From NCBI GenBank assembly GCA_006384855.1, contig VCJN01002728.1, forward strand, positions 62,001-126,000: DNA of 64,000 nucleotides, read 5' to 3'. The DNA comes from Tetraselmis striata (Eukaryota; Chlorophyta; Chlorodendrophyceae; Chlorodendrales; Chlorodendraceae). The notes under the pieces were generated by a model that saw only the letters and a list, made by a program, of their open reading frames with translations, was not told where the DNA came from and ran no database searches. Below are positions 33,281-44,400 of this stretch, one piece after another (positions within the stretch are counted from its first letter, which is position 1; every line of letters starts with the position of its first letter). Position numbers and translations under genes: made by a program.

Positions 33281-33693
33281 TGTTAGGCTCTAGCTTAAGC
33301 CTGTTCTTTAGGCCCTTTAGGATGCAGCGGAAGGATTTAGAAAGTATGGCCAATCTCTTCTGGTTACAGGGGTTCCTGGGTTATAGTTCTGTCTCTGAAT
33401 TCTACCTAGTAGACTTGTCCGAGGCGGTATTTATACCCGCCGAGGTCATAGTCATACCTGTGCTATGTTAGCCGGGTGTCATGGGATACCCGTGCTGTGT
33501 TAGCCACGTAAGGCTTGAGTCAGAGAACTCTAGAGAATTCCAGAACAGTCTTCGGCCTTATACTACTAGTATTTATACCCGCAATACTAATATATACAGC
33601 GACTCCGCGGATGCGTAGTCGTACTACCTTTGCGGGGAGTTATACCTGCTAGCATAGCAGAACATTATGGCTAAAGGGAAATGGAGTATAACA
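33281..33693 (-). repeat. Chromovirus 2, left LTR (3' LTR in element sense)
   Basis: 413 bp, TG...CA. Pairs with 47,982-48,394; preceded by target duplication GTCAC. Confidence 0.95.
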
Positions 33694-33779
33694 CTCTCTC
33701 CCCCTTAAGCACAAGCGTCCTCGCTGTGCAGGTGTCACAGAACTACAGGAAACTACAGTCTTGGTCTTGATTTTGAAGT

Positions 33780-34676
33780 TCAGGCGGAAGGTACTCGGCT
33801 TGGGTAGCGATTCCGGAATCGAATGAAGTCTGGGCTCTCAGTAAACTGTCGGTATGGTTTAGACAGTAAGAACGACCGGAAAATGTCCAGGTGCTTGACT
33901 CCGCGTAGGGGCTCCCAGGTGTCTTCGCTTGGTACGTTGTACGGGAACGCCCATCGCACTCGAAACAGTAGTCCAGTGCCATTGTTGTTGAAGGCAACAT
34001 CGAGTATGTCCTGAACATGGAATCGGTTTGCGTCATGGACAATCGGTACTCGTTCAGACTTCGCCGGTTGGTCAGGGTCGTCATACCACTTTTCCCGCAT
34101 ACTCGCGTGCACCACGTCGTGGACTCGTACGCCCGCAGGTAGTTGCAATCGGAAAGCAACTGGCGAGATCTGCTCTGTAATGACGAAGGGGCCCACGTAG
34201 CGATCGCGTAGCTTAGCACAGGGTTGCTGAATAAACTTCAGATGAGACGCTTTCAGCTTAACTCTGTCGCCGGTCTTGAATGGTACGGGTAGTCGTTTAC
34301 GATTAGCTGCAGTCTGCATACGAGTTTGAGCCTCCAGTACGCAATCATGCGCGAAGCGATGAAGCTCCTGTACATACTTGACGTGTTCCGGAAGAGCTCG
34401 AGTTGGCTCGGTTGCGAGTTGAGTAGTAGCAGGTGTAGTCGGCTCGAATCCCAAAGTCGCCTTGAAAGGGGACAAAGTAGTCGAAGTCGACTGAGCAGCG
34501 TTGATCGCAAACTCCACGTTGGTGAGGTGGTTGACCCAATCATCGTGCAGGGGGTGCACGTAGCAGCGTAGCACTTGCTCCCAAGTTTGGTTAGTCCGTT
34601 CCGTCTGGCCATCGGTTGCTGGATGAAAAGCTGTAGAGATGTTCAGCTTAGTACCCATGGTCTTGAACATATCTTG
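33780..34676 (-). pseudogene. Integrase C-part and chromodomain of chromovirus 2
   Basis: The frame holds the second half of the integrase core (NISTAFHPATDGQTERTNQT with the catalytic E region, FAINAAQSTSTTLSPFKATL), a GKL/GPF-type segment (KLRDRYVGPFVITEQIS) and a chromodomain (LLFRVRWAFPYNVPSEDTWE). The first half lies at 41.5 kb on the other side of the nested transposon. Confidence 0.9.
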
Positions 34677-34687
34677 CCAGAATTCCG
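34677..34687. repeat. Target-site duplication (11 bp) of the 6.8-kb DNA transposon, left
   Basis: CCAGAATTCCG, repeated at 41,498-41,508. A single copy is expected in the intact integrase coding sequence at this place. The exact length could be 9-11 bp depending on where the element ends. Confidence 0.85.
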
Positions 34688-34745
34688 GGGAAAAGGGCGA
34701 TTATTGAGTCAAAATGGGCACATTTCTGGACTCAAAATTGCACCC
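34688..34745 (+). repeat. Terminal inverted repeat, left, of the 6.8-kb transposon
   Basis: It aligns over about 55 bases, with several mismatches and a short gap, to the reverse complement of 41,440-41,497 (shared blocks GAGTCAAAA, TGGACTCAAAA, CCCCCC). Confidence 0.75.
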
Positions 34746-35586
34746 CCCTTAACTCAATATTGTACCCCTTTTGGGGGGTGCAAATTTGAGTCCAGCATAA
34801 CACTGTACGAATGTACTGTGAAACTGGCTTCATTTTCTTGCCAACACTGTACGAGGTACTGTTCAGTGAAATGAACCTGCACTATGTACTACACGCCTGT
34901 CCACCGCCCTTTGACGAGATGCGTCGCTACCCTTCCACGCCAACCGTTTTTTGTGGCCTCGAATGCTACGCCGCCACTGTGCTTCCCACTCATCTACCCC
35001 TCGCAAGCTCCCTCGCGCTTGTATTCTTTGAGGCATCTTAACGCTTCTCGGTGCACAAAAGCATAGCAAACCGTCCTCGCAGAGCAAAACGCACATCTGC
35101 CCGCTTGCACAGTTCTGTGCGTGGCGGGGACATCTGCGGCTGCACTTGGCTTTGACCCAACGAGCAGGGCTCTCGACACACTGCTATTGACCCCCATGGC
35201 GCCAGATTCACCGCAGATGCACTTGCGCTCCGGCAGGAGGGCGTCTCAGGCGCCATAACCCACGACTCAGCCCATGAGGCCCATGCAGCCGGGCGGTGGG
35301 CAACATGGAAGCGGACCGCTATGGCCCGTTGCCGGAGATTCGCAGCCTTCGCCTCACGGCGAGCCTCACCCCCCAAGCCTCAAGGTGTGCCACCTTTGGT
35401 CCCTCTCCCAGGAGCGACTCCAACGGTACGCGGACTCGCATCTTCGCTTGCATCTCTCATCAGGGCGCCGTGGGCTGCGTTAAGCGCACCTCGCCGTCGC
35501 GCATCTCGACATGAGTGGTGACACCCGCCCCGTTTCCCACCCGCTTCGTGTTTTCTTCCTTGTCTGCCAACGACCTCTAACACATC

Positions 35587-36201
35587 ATGCACGATCCGCG
35601 ATACCCGATGACCTCAGACTGCAAGAGAGGGGCAGGGACGAGAGGCAGCGCGGTAAACATGCGGGCCTTCTTGGCCTCTGAAGACCACCGGCTTGTGTAC
35701 AACGAGTTGCGGGGGATTTGCAACGAGTATGTCCAAGAAGCTCACCGGCAGATGCGAATCTCGTCCCCTGGTAAAATGGCCCGGCAAAAGCCCTCGTCAT
35801 GGCAGACCCGGACTACGGCTCGGGTCCCGCCAATGTCGACGGCGTGGCGGGGGAGGGGGGGGGCTGCTCCTCATCATCTTTCTCAATTGCTGCGCGCCAC
35901 TCACTGCCGTCAGGAGGGGGCGAGATGTGACAATTGTCGACGCCTTGTGGTTGATCGTCGGACGAGATTCGGCGACTTTAAGGGCACATCTCACGGAGCA
36001 CCTCGGCAAGCAACGTGGGTTCTTGTATGCGAGACAGCGAGAACCATGGCGGCGGCGAAAGAGATGCAGCACTGGAACCCGGAGGCCCACATTGGGGACG
36101 ACGGGTACGTCCACCTGGACGTCAAAGCAGCGGTGGCTGAAGCCACCGCTGGCACGACTGACGAGCCAGAGATGCGGAGGGTGGAGAGAATTTATAGGTA
36201 G
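35587..36201 (+). CDS. Unrecognised ORF of 204 residues in the 6.8-kb transposon
   Basis: Frame MHDPRYPMTSDCKRGAGTRG... with MRAFLASEDHRLVYNELRGI, CNEYVQEAHRQMR and a C-part (RTRFGDFKGTSHGAPRQATW, MAAAKEMQHWNPEAHIGDDG, AAVAEATAGTTDEPEMRRVE). The C-terminal ~95 residues are repeated, still open, in the next units of the ~591-bp array (36,401-36,796 and 36,987-37,382), so this piece seems to have been kept as coding sequence while being duplicated. No known family. Confidence 0.4.
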   Translation: MHDPRYPMTSDCKRGAGTRGSAVNMRAFLASEDHRLVYNELRGICNEYVQEAHRQMRISSPGKMARQKPSSWQTRTTARVPPMSTAWRGRGGAAPHHLSQLLRATHCRQEGARCDNCRRLVVDRRTRFGDFKGTSHGAPRQATWVLVCETARTMAAAKEMQHWNPEAHIGDDGYVHLDVKAAVAEATAGTTDEPEMRRVERIYR

Positions 36202-37805
36202 AGGGTGGGATTACCCGCCGCATCTCCGCAGTGGGGGCATATGAGCGCTCGCATCTCTCGCGTACAAACCCGTGTACTGTCGCTCCTAGCTCTTGTAACG
36301 CTGACCTGTGCAAGTATCCCTTTGTCGTTGTCATGTCGCCTTGGTTCGCTGACCTGAATTTGCTCCCACCGCTGCTGCCGGCCTACAAGGCGGAAACCTG
36401 TTGCGTGCAGATTCCGAGCACCTACTTGACGCAAGGGCCCCGCCCGCAAATGAACTACCTCCACAGTCTGTTGAAAGCGGGTCGTGTACTTCTCATCGCG
36501 TCAAAGCACCCAAGAAATCCCGACACCAACAGACGCGCCTTGTGGTTGGTCGTCGGAAGAGATTCGGCGACTCTAAGGGCGCATCTCGCGGAGCACCTCG
36601 GCAAGCAACGTGGGTTCGTGTATGCGAGACGGCGAGAACCATGGCGGCGGCGAAAGAGATGCGGCACTGGAACCCGGAGGCCCACATTGAAGACGACGGG
36701 TACGTTCTCGCGGACGTCAAAGCAGCGGTGGCTGAGGCCACCGCTGGCACGACTGACGAGCCAGAGATGCGGAGGGTGGAGAGAATTTATAGGTAGAGGG
36801 TGGGATTACCCGCGCAGTGGGGGCATGTGAACGCTCGCATCTCTCGCGTACAAACCCGTGAACTATCGCTCCTAGCTCTTGTAACGCTGCCCTGTGCAAG
36901 GATCCCTTTGTCGTTGCCACGTCGCCTTGGTTCGCTGACCTGAATTTGCTCCTACCGCTGCTGCCGGCCTACAAGGCGGAAATCTGTTGCGTACAGATTC
37001 CGAGCACCTACTTGACGCAAGGGCCCCGCCCGCAAATGAACTACCTCCACAGTCTGTTGAAAGCGGGTCGTGTACTTCTCATCGCGTCAAAGCACCCAAG
37101 AAATCCCGACACCAACAGACGCGCCTTGTGGTTGGTCATCGGACGAGATTCGGCGACTTTAAGGGCGCATCTCTCGGAGCACCTCGGCAAGCAACGTGGG
37201 TTCGTGTATGCGAGACGGCGAGAACCATGGCGGCGGCGAAAGAGATGCAGCACTGGAACCCGGAGGCCCACATTGGGGACGACGGGTACGTCCACCTGGA
37301 CGTCAAAGCAGCGGTGGCTGAAGCCACCGCTGGCACGACTGACGAGCCAGAGATGCGGAGGGTGGAGAGAATTTATAGGTAGAGGGTGGGATTACCCGCC
37401 GCATCTCCGCAGTGGGGGCATGTGAACGCTCGCATCTCTCGCGTACAAACCCGTGTACTGTCGCTCCTAGCTCTTGTAACGCTGACCTGTGCAAGTATCC
37501 CTTTGTCGTTGTCATGTCGCCTTGGTTCACTCACCTGAATTTGCTCCCACCGCTGCTGCCGGCCTACAAGGCGGAAACCTGTTGCGTGCAGATTCCGAGC
37601 ACCTACTTGACGCAAGGGCCCCGCCCGCAAATGAACTACCTCCACAGTCTGTTGAAAGCGGGTCGTGTACTTCTCATCGCGTCAAAGCACCCAAGAAATC
37701 CCGACACCAACAGACGCGCCTTGTGGTTGGTCGTCGGAAGAGATTCGGCGACTCTAAGGGCGCATCTCTCGGAGCTCCTCGGCAAGCAACATGGGTTCGT
37801 GTCTG
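35940..37805 (+). repeat. Tandem array, ~591-bp unit, about 3.1 copies
   Basis: Units start with CGCCTTGTGGTTG-type sequence near 35,941, 36,532, 37,122 and 37,713 (partial). Units are nearly identical, with a few substitutions and one short deletion. Each unit contains the same open frame ending in MRRVERIYR. Confidence 0.9.
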
Positions 37806-37970
37806 GTCCGTAACAAGGGATTCATGCAGCTTGAAAATCGCTGCCATAGCTCCCTGGACAATACCTCATTAATCATAGTCAACTACAACAACAAATCATT
37901 CTCAACCGCAGATAAGAGTTTAATCGACTCCTGTCCGTCGATTTCACAAACCGCACTTCCTTTGCTAGCG

Positions 37971-38420
37971 CGGCCGGGGCAGCGGGGCCCCAACGCGCCG
38001 CGGCCGGGGCAGCGGGGCGCCAACGCGCCGCGGCCGGGGCAGCGGGGCGCCAACGCGCCGCGGCCGGGGCAGCGGGGCGCCAACGCGCCGCGGCCGGGGC
38101 AGCGGGGCGCCAACGCGCCGCGGCCGGGGCAGCGGGGCGCCAACGCGCCGCGGCCGGCGCAGCGGGGCGCCAACGCGCCGCGGCCGGCGCAGCGGGGCGC
38201 CAACGCGCCGCGGCCGGCGCAGCGGGGCGCCAACGCGCCGCGGCCGGCGCAGCGGGGCGCCAACGCGCCGCGGCCGGCGCAGCGGGGCGCCAACGCGCCG
38301 CGGCCGGCGCAGCGGGGCGCCAACGCGCCGCGGCCGGCGCAGCGGGGCGCCAACGCGCCGCGGCCGGCGCAGCGGGGCGCCAACGCGCCGCGGCCGGCGC
38401 AGCGGGGCGCCAACGCGCCA
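37971..38420 (+). repeat. 30-bp minisatellite, 15 units
   Basis: Unit of 30 bp (GGCCGGGGCAGCGGGGCGCC then AACGCGCCGC). The first six units carry GGCCGGGG; the last nine carry GGCCGGCG. The unit has no stop in several frames, so long artificial frames exist on both strands. One frame joins 37,791-38,489 as a (NAPRPGQRGA)n repeat. Confidence 0.95.
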
Positions 38421-38453
38421 ACGCGCGGCGACCGGCGCATGTTGGTGATTCAC

Positions 38454-39290
38454 GCAGCCCCGCATACTAAATGGTTTGCAGCCATCTAGGCAATAAAAGC
38501 ATGCTTAAAGGCAGCATCTGCGGTGCAGCGCTGCAGCAATCTGCGGCGTGCCGCCAGCAAATATAACGTATTATCCCTACTGCCCTGCAATCTGTATGGT
38601 ATCGACAAGCAGGTGCGTATTCATATCCCTTCTATGCCATGCAGCCCCGCATACTAATAAATGGTTTGCAGCCATCCAGGCAATTGAAGCATGCCTTAAG
38701 GCAGCATCTGCGGTGCAGCGCCGCAGCAATCTGCGGTGCAGCGCCGCAGCAATCTGCGGTGCAGCGCTGCAGCAATCTGCGGCGTGCCGCCAGCACGTAT
38801 CAGGCATTAGCCCTACTGCCTTGCAATCTGCATAGTATCGTCAAGCAGGTGCGTGTTCACATCCCTTCTATGCCATGCAGACCCGCATACTAAATGGTTT
38901 GCAGCCATCTAGACAATTAAAGCATGCCTTAAGGCAGCATCTGCGGTGCAGCGCCGCAGCAATCTGCGGTGCAGCGCTGCAGCAATCTGCGGCGTGCCGC
39001 CAGCACATATCAGGCATTAGCCCTACTACCTTGCAATCTGGATAGTATCGTCAAGCAGGTGCGTGTTCACATCCCTTCTATGCCATGCAGCCCCGCATAC
39101 TAATAAATGGTTTGCAGCCATCCAGGCAATTGAAGCATGCCTTAAGGCAGCATCTGCGGTGCAGCGCCGCAGCAATCTGCGGCGTGCCGCGAGCACATAT
39201 CAGGCAGTAGTGGTACTGCCTTGCAATCTGTATAGTATTGTAAAGCATATGGGCAATTAAATCCCCTTTTTGTCATAAAAATCCTCATAC
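38454..39290 (+). repeat. Tandem array, ~190-240-bp unit with 22-bp sub-repeats, about four copies
   Basis: Units start at GCAGCCCCGCATACTAA-type words (38,454, 38,640, 38,876, 39,087). Each contains one to three copies of a ~22-bp sub-repeat (TGCGGTGCAGCGCCGCAGCA), which accounts for the length differences. Non-coding. Confidence 0.9.
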
Positions 39291-39576
39291 TGGAAGGTTG
39301 CCGAGCCGGCTCTTTACCCCCCACCGTCTTGGTCGACGACCGCTACTACCAGGTCGTAGCGGCGCCGCGTCAGGCTGGCGGGTCCTCTAAGCCCGCATCT
39401 CAACCACCGCCATCGGGGTCCGGCGGAGATGGCTCCCAAAACGGCGCTGCAGCAGGTCTCTTGATAGAGCTTCGAGCAGCTCCGCCCCTCCCCCGAGCAG
39501 GTTTGGTCCCTCGGAGACTGCCAAGCCGCCGAGTGAGCCTCAGCCTTCGAGTGCGACGAAGCGCCCGCACGGTGCG

Positions 39577-39909
39577 TTGAGCACGGGAGGCAAGACCAGC
39601 TTGTCGCCCATTAAGCTGCGCAAAAAAGCATTCCAAGAAGCGCGGGCCGAGTCCTCCTTCAAGATGGCGATAGAGTTGGAGGACGACGACCCCTTCCAGA
39701 CGCCTAAGCCGAAACGCGAAGCCACGTCAAGCCGTCAGGCGCCTTCGGGTGCCGCTGGTGGGAGTCGCAGGGCCACATCTTCCCGTGGCGGTGCCGCATC
39801 TCCGCCTCCCCGACCCGCATTTCCACCTATGGAGGCAAGAGCAGCAGCTTGTAGCCCATTAAGCTGCGCAAGAAGCATTCCAAGAAGCGTGGGCCGACTC
39901 CTCCTTTAA
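39577..39909 (+). CDS. Unrecognised Lys/Ser/Pro-rich ORF repeated in the ~250-bp array
   Basis: Frame LSPIKLRKKAFQEARAES, then KMAIELEDDDPFQTPKPKRE, SSRQAPSGAAGG and ATSSRGGAASPPPRP. Versions of about 82 residues beginning MAKELED recur at 39,911-40,204, 40,388-40,843, 40,642-40,890 and 40,892-41,200. It looks disordered and nuclear-like. Each repeat unit shifts frame relative to the previous one, so the array does not encode one long repeat protein. Function unknown. Confidence 0.35.
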   Translation: MSTGGKTSLSPIKLRKKAFQEARAESSFKMAIELEDDDPFQTPKPKREATSSRQAPSGAAGGSRRATSSRGGAASPPPRPAFPPMEARAAACSPLSCARSIPRSVGRLLL

Positions 39910-41100
39910 GATGGCGAAAGAGTTGGAGGACTACGACGACCCCTTCCAGGCGCCTAAGCCGAAACGCGAAGCCACGTCAAGCCGTCAGGCGCCTTCAGGT
40001 GCCGCTGGTGGGAGTCGCAGGGCCACATCTTCTCGTGGCGGTGCCGCATCTCCGCCTCCCCGACCCGCATCTCCGCCTGTGGAGGCAAGAGCAGCAGCTT
40101 GTCGCCCATTAAGCTGCGCAAGAAGCATTCCAAGAAGCGTGGGCCGAGTCCTCCTTCAAGATGGCGATAGAGTTGGAGGACGACGACCCCTTCCAGACGC
40201 CTAAGCCGAAACGCGAAGCCACGTCAAGCCGCTGGTGGGAGTCGCAGGGCCACATCTTCCCGTGGCGGTGCCGCATCTCCGCCTCCCCGACCCGCATTTC
40301 CACCTATGGAGGCAAGAGCAGCAGCTTGTAGCCCAATAAGCTGCGCAAGAAGCATTCCAAGAAGCGTGGGCCGACTCCTCCTTTAAGATGGCGAAAGAGT
40401 TGGAGGACTACGACGACCCCTTCCAGGCGCCTAAGCCGAAGCGCGAAGCCACGTCAAGCCGTCAGGCGCCTTCAGGTGCCGCTGGTGGGAGTCGCAGGGC
40501 CACATCTTCTCGTGGCGGTGCCGCATCTCCGCCTCGCTCCCCGACCCGCATCTCCGCCTATGGAGGCAAGAGCAGCAGCTTGTCGCCCATTAAGCTGCGC
40601 AAGAAGCATTCCAAGAAGCGTGGGCCGACTCCTCCTTTAAGATGGCGAAAGAGTTGGAGGACTACGACGACCCCTTCCAGGCGCCTAAGCCGAAACGCGA
40701 AGCCCCGTCAAGCCGTCAGGCGCCTTCGGGTGCCGCTGGTGGGAGTCGCAGGGCCACATCTTCCCGTGGCGGTGCCGCATCTCCGCCTCCCCGACCCGCA
40801 TTTCCACCTATGGAGGCAAGAGCAGCAGCTTGTAGCCCAGTAAGCTGCGCAAAAAGCATTCCAAGAAGCGTGGGCCGACTCCTCCTTTAAGATGGCGAAA
40901 GAGTTGGAGGACGACGACCCCTTCCAGGCGCCTAAGCCGAAACGCGAAGCCCCGTCAAGCCGTCAAGCGCCTTCGGGTGCCGCTGGTGGGAGTTGCAGGG
41001 CCACATCTTCCCGTGGCGGTGCCGCATCTCCGCCTCCCCGACCCGCACCTCCGCCTAAGGAGCCCTCATCTCGGGACGCGAAGCCCGCACCGCCGCCTGC
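39613..41100 (+). repeat. Tandem array, ~250-bp unit, about six copies
   Basis: Unit starts AAGCTGCGCAAGAAGCATTC and contains GGCGCCTAAGCCGAAACGCG and CCCCGACCCGCATTTCCACC. One unit (around 40,225) is shortened. Copies differ at a few percent of positions. Confidence 0.9.
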
Positions 41101-41431
41101 GCCGACATCTCGCCCCAACGCCGCGTCGCTGTCAGCAGGGTTCAGAGGTAGCATCTCGTTGCGACGAACACAATCTCTGAGGTCGGCGATAGACTCGTAG
41201 GCCCGGGGCGTCTTCTCTGCGCGAGTGAGGCTCGATTTCCAGGCTTGAAACGCTTGAAACGCAGTCGCCATGCCCTCGCGTCCGCAATCTTCCAAGGTGA
41301 GGCGGATAGTACTTTACGCGACTGAGGGCGCGGAGAGGACACGCCGATGTGCCATTTTTAGTACTCTCGTATAGTATTGCATTGCACCTGAAATGTGACC
41401 GAAAAATGGGTACATATCCCAGCCTAAGCGA

Positions 41432-44400
41432 TCACGTGGGGGGCACATTTTTGAGTCCAGGAATTGGACCGTTTTGACTCAAAAATGTGCCCTGTACCCA
41501 GAATTCCGACATAAATCTTGGGTCTCGGTCAGAGATGAGTTTAGCCGGTAGGCCGAAATGACGAAAAACTGAGCGATGCATAATCTCCGCCAGGCCTTCA
41601 GCAGTAACTGTCTTCGTAGTTGGCTCAACAATTACTCGTTTTGACAGTAGACATACGAAAATCACTACTGAGTCATACCCCTGGCACTCCGGAAGATCTG
41701 TGATTAAATCCAGGGATATTACCTCAAATGGTCGTGACGGTACGTCATGGGGCTGAAGTAAGCCGTATGGCTTATGCCGGGCCGCCTTAGTACGTTGACA
41801 GGTAGGGCAGCGTCGCACGTAGTTAGTGACAGTCTGTTTCATACGGGGCCACCAGTACAGTTCCACAGTACGCGCCAGTAGTCGTCGTCCTCCTGGGTGT
41901 CCAGCAGTAGGCGCGTCATGTAGTTCGTACAGTGCTCGTTGTCGCAGGTCCGCCACATTTGGTACGTAAAGTCGTGAGCCGTAGGCGTACAGTAGACCAT
42001 TACTGTGACGTACTAGCCAGGATGGTAAAGCCTTCCGCGATTTCAGGTACTCGTCGGAGTCATATGCGGTCTTGATTTCGTCGTAAAACTTGTTGTCCGC
42101 CTGTAGTCGCGACTCCATAGCAAATAAAACTGAATTTATTTCGCAGTCAGCCTCGTCTTCTGACCAGTTGTTCAGCAGATCTAGCTTCTGTAGCGCATCC
42201 TTCAAGTCGGGTCGCCGAGAGAGGGCGTCCGCATGATTGGCAGCTCCTCGCTTGTAGACGATGTCCATATGTCGTTGGTAAGGCGCAAACACTTGCAGCC
42301 ATCGTACTTGCCGCGTCGACAAATCGCGTTGGCGAAAGAAGTGCCGTAGTGTGTCATGGTCGGTGATGACCGTAAAGCCCGCCGCTCCATCAAGGTAGCA
42401 TCGGAACTTGATGAGTGCATCACGAACCGCTAACAACTCTTGCTCATGTACCGGGTAGTGAACTTCGTGTTTGTTCATCTTGCGTGCATGGTACGCGACA
42501 GGTCGAAGTCCTGAGCCTTGATCTTGCAGCAGCACAGCTCCCACTGCAAATCCAGAAGCATCTGTATACAATGTGTAACGGGCGTCCGCAGATGTGTCCG
42601 GTATACTCAGTACAGGTGCTCGTACCATTGCGTCCTTTAATGCACGAAACGCTGCATCAGCACGAGGCGTCCACACAAACTCCGGTTGATTCTTCGTCAG
42701 GTCATGTAGTGGCGCCGCAATAGCCGCGAAGTTATGGATGAACTTGCGGTAATAGCCAGCAAGGCCGAGAAAACCTCGTACGTCCTTTACTGTCTTCGGC
42801 ACGGGCCACTGTTGAACTGCTTCCACCTTCCGGGGGTCCATCTTGATCTGTCCTGCCTCGACGATATGGCCCAAAAATTCCACGCTGGTACGGCCGAACG
42901 AACACTTCGACAGCTTGATATGCAAGTGGTGTCGTTGCAACTCCCGTAGCACCAATCTGATGTGCTCGAGATGCTCTTGAGCTGTCTTGCTGTAGATCAG
43001 CACGTCGTCCAGGTATACCACGCAGAATTTGCCGAGATATGGGCTCAAAACACGGTTCATCATAGTCTGGAATCCAGCTGGGGCGTTTGTCAAGCCGAAA
43101 GGTAACACACAGTACTCGTAGAGTCCATAGTGTGTCCGGAACGCTGTTTTGTGGATGTCTTCCGGTTTAATTCGTACTTGATGGTAGCCTTTATACAGGT
43201 CCAGTGTACTGAAAATAGTCGCACCATGCAATGAGTCCAATAATTCGTCGATACGAGGAAGTGGGGTCCGGTCTTTCTTCGTAAGGTCATTCAATTTACG
43301 GTAGTCCACACACATACGCAGAGTGCCGTCTTTCTTACGCACAAATAAAATTGGGGCGCCGTAGTTTGACTTGGACGGACGAATCCACCCTTTTGCCAAC
43401 AATTCCTCCAGTTGTGACCGTACCTCCTGCAACTCCGCTGGTGACATACGGTACGTTCGTTCCTTGGGGGGTTCATCACTCTTCAGGTTGATCTCAAAGT
43501 CGAACTCGCGCTCCGGTGGCAGGTCAGTAGGCTCCGCGATGATGTCTGCAAACTCCATAAGGGACTCCTTGAGCTCCTCGGTCCACTCGGTCGACTGGTC
43601 CGTGCGCAGCTCAGCTACCGCATCGAACACCTCGCGTACCGCAACAGCAAACAGTTCCTCGCCGCGACTCTTCCTCAGTTCCTTCGCCATCTTGGCTGCG
43701 TCCAGGTGGTAAACCGTCGTAGGTACTGTATACTGTTCCGCTGTAGCAATGTGTTGTCCAGTCTTCCGGTGTTTGATAATTTTAGCAGTCCAGTCAATGT
43801 CAGGATTAACTGTTTCCAGCCAAGGTTGTCCGAGAATAATGTCGAATTTCTCCAGGTCTGTAACTATAGCGTCCAATTTATAGTCGAAAGCTCCTACGGT
43901 AAGTACTTCGCTCCTCAGCCGTTTGGTACTGGTACTCATACTGCCGTTCGCCAGTTTTATACGGTGTTTTCCTCCGGATACTGTAGGGCACTGATGCAAT
44001 TGTACCCATTCAGTACTCGCAAAATTTTCGGTTGCACCAGAGTCCACCAGTATTTTACAGTGTCGTCCTCGCAATTCGCCAGTAATAGTCAGTAGTCGGG
44101 TACCACTCGGTGAAGATACGTTGCACAAACGCGATGTGGAGTCTTCGCCAGGTAGTCGGACGTTACGGTTGACATATTCATCAATTTGTTCGCCAAAGCT
44201 TTCGTACCGTAGTGGGTAGCGTACTGTCTCCGTCTCCAGATAACCCGTACTTCGCGCCTCCAATAATTTCTTCCAGGTTGTCCATAGTGCACGGTTCAAA
44301 GGGGTCTTCGTAGGTACAATATTACGACGAGCGCGATACAGGTATACAGGACACCGGTTGTCTCCCGTCCGCTGAGTGCCGAGGTACTGTAGATTGCTCT

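Larger units (their letters stand above)
34688..41497. mobile_element. DNA transposon of 6.8 kb built of tandem arrays, non-autonomous
   Basis: 6810 bp flanked by an 11-bp target duplication, with imperfect terminal inverted repeats of about 55 bp (each end contains GAGTCAAAA and GGACTCAAAA blocks and a CCCCCC run). Both ends also fold on themselves (34,727-34,748 with 34,773-34,794; 41,441-41,457 with 41,476-41,492). Inside, from left to right: a unique part (34.8-35.9 kb), about 3.1 units of ~591 bp (35,940-37,805), fifteen 30-bp units (37,971-38,420), about four units of ~190-240 bp (38,454-39,290) and about six units of ~250 bp (39,613-41,100). No transposase is recognised. A 9-11 bp duplication would suit Mutator-like elements; other superfamilies with long duplications cannot be excluded. 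Confidence 0.8.

Noticed and set aside
37971-38420. CRISPR-like array of 30-bp repeats
   Set aside because: Units are contiguous with no spacers; this is a minisatellite inside a transposon in a nuclear genome.
37879-38465. Long open frames on the minus strand (up to 185 residues) of Pro/Ala/Arg repeats
   Set aside because: They are a by-product of a 30-bp unit that lacks stops in several frames and have no other coding evidence.
34688-41497. Polinton or virus-like element
   Set aside because: No polymerase, integrase or capsid gene is seen; the element is mostly tandem arrays, with a target duplication longer than the 6 bp of Polintons.
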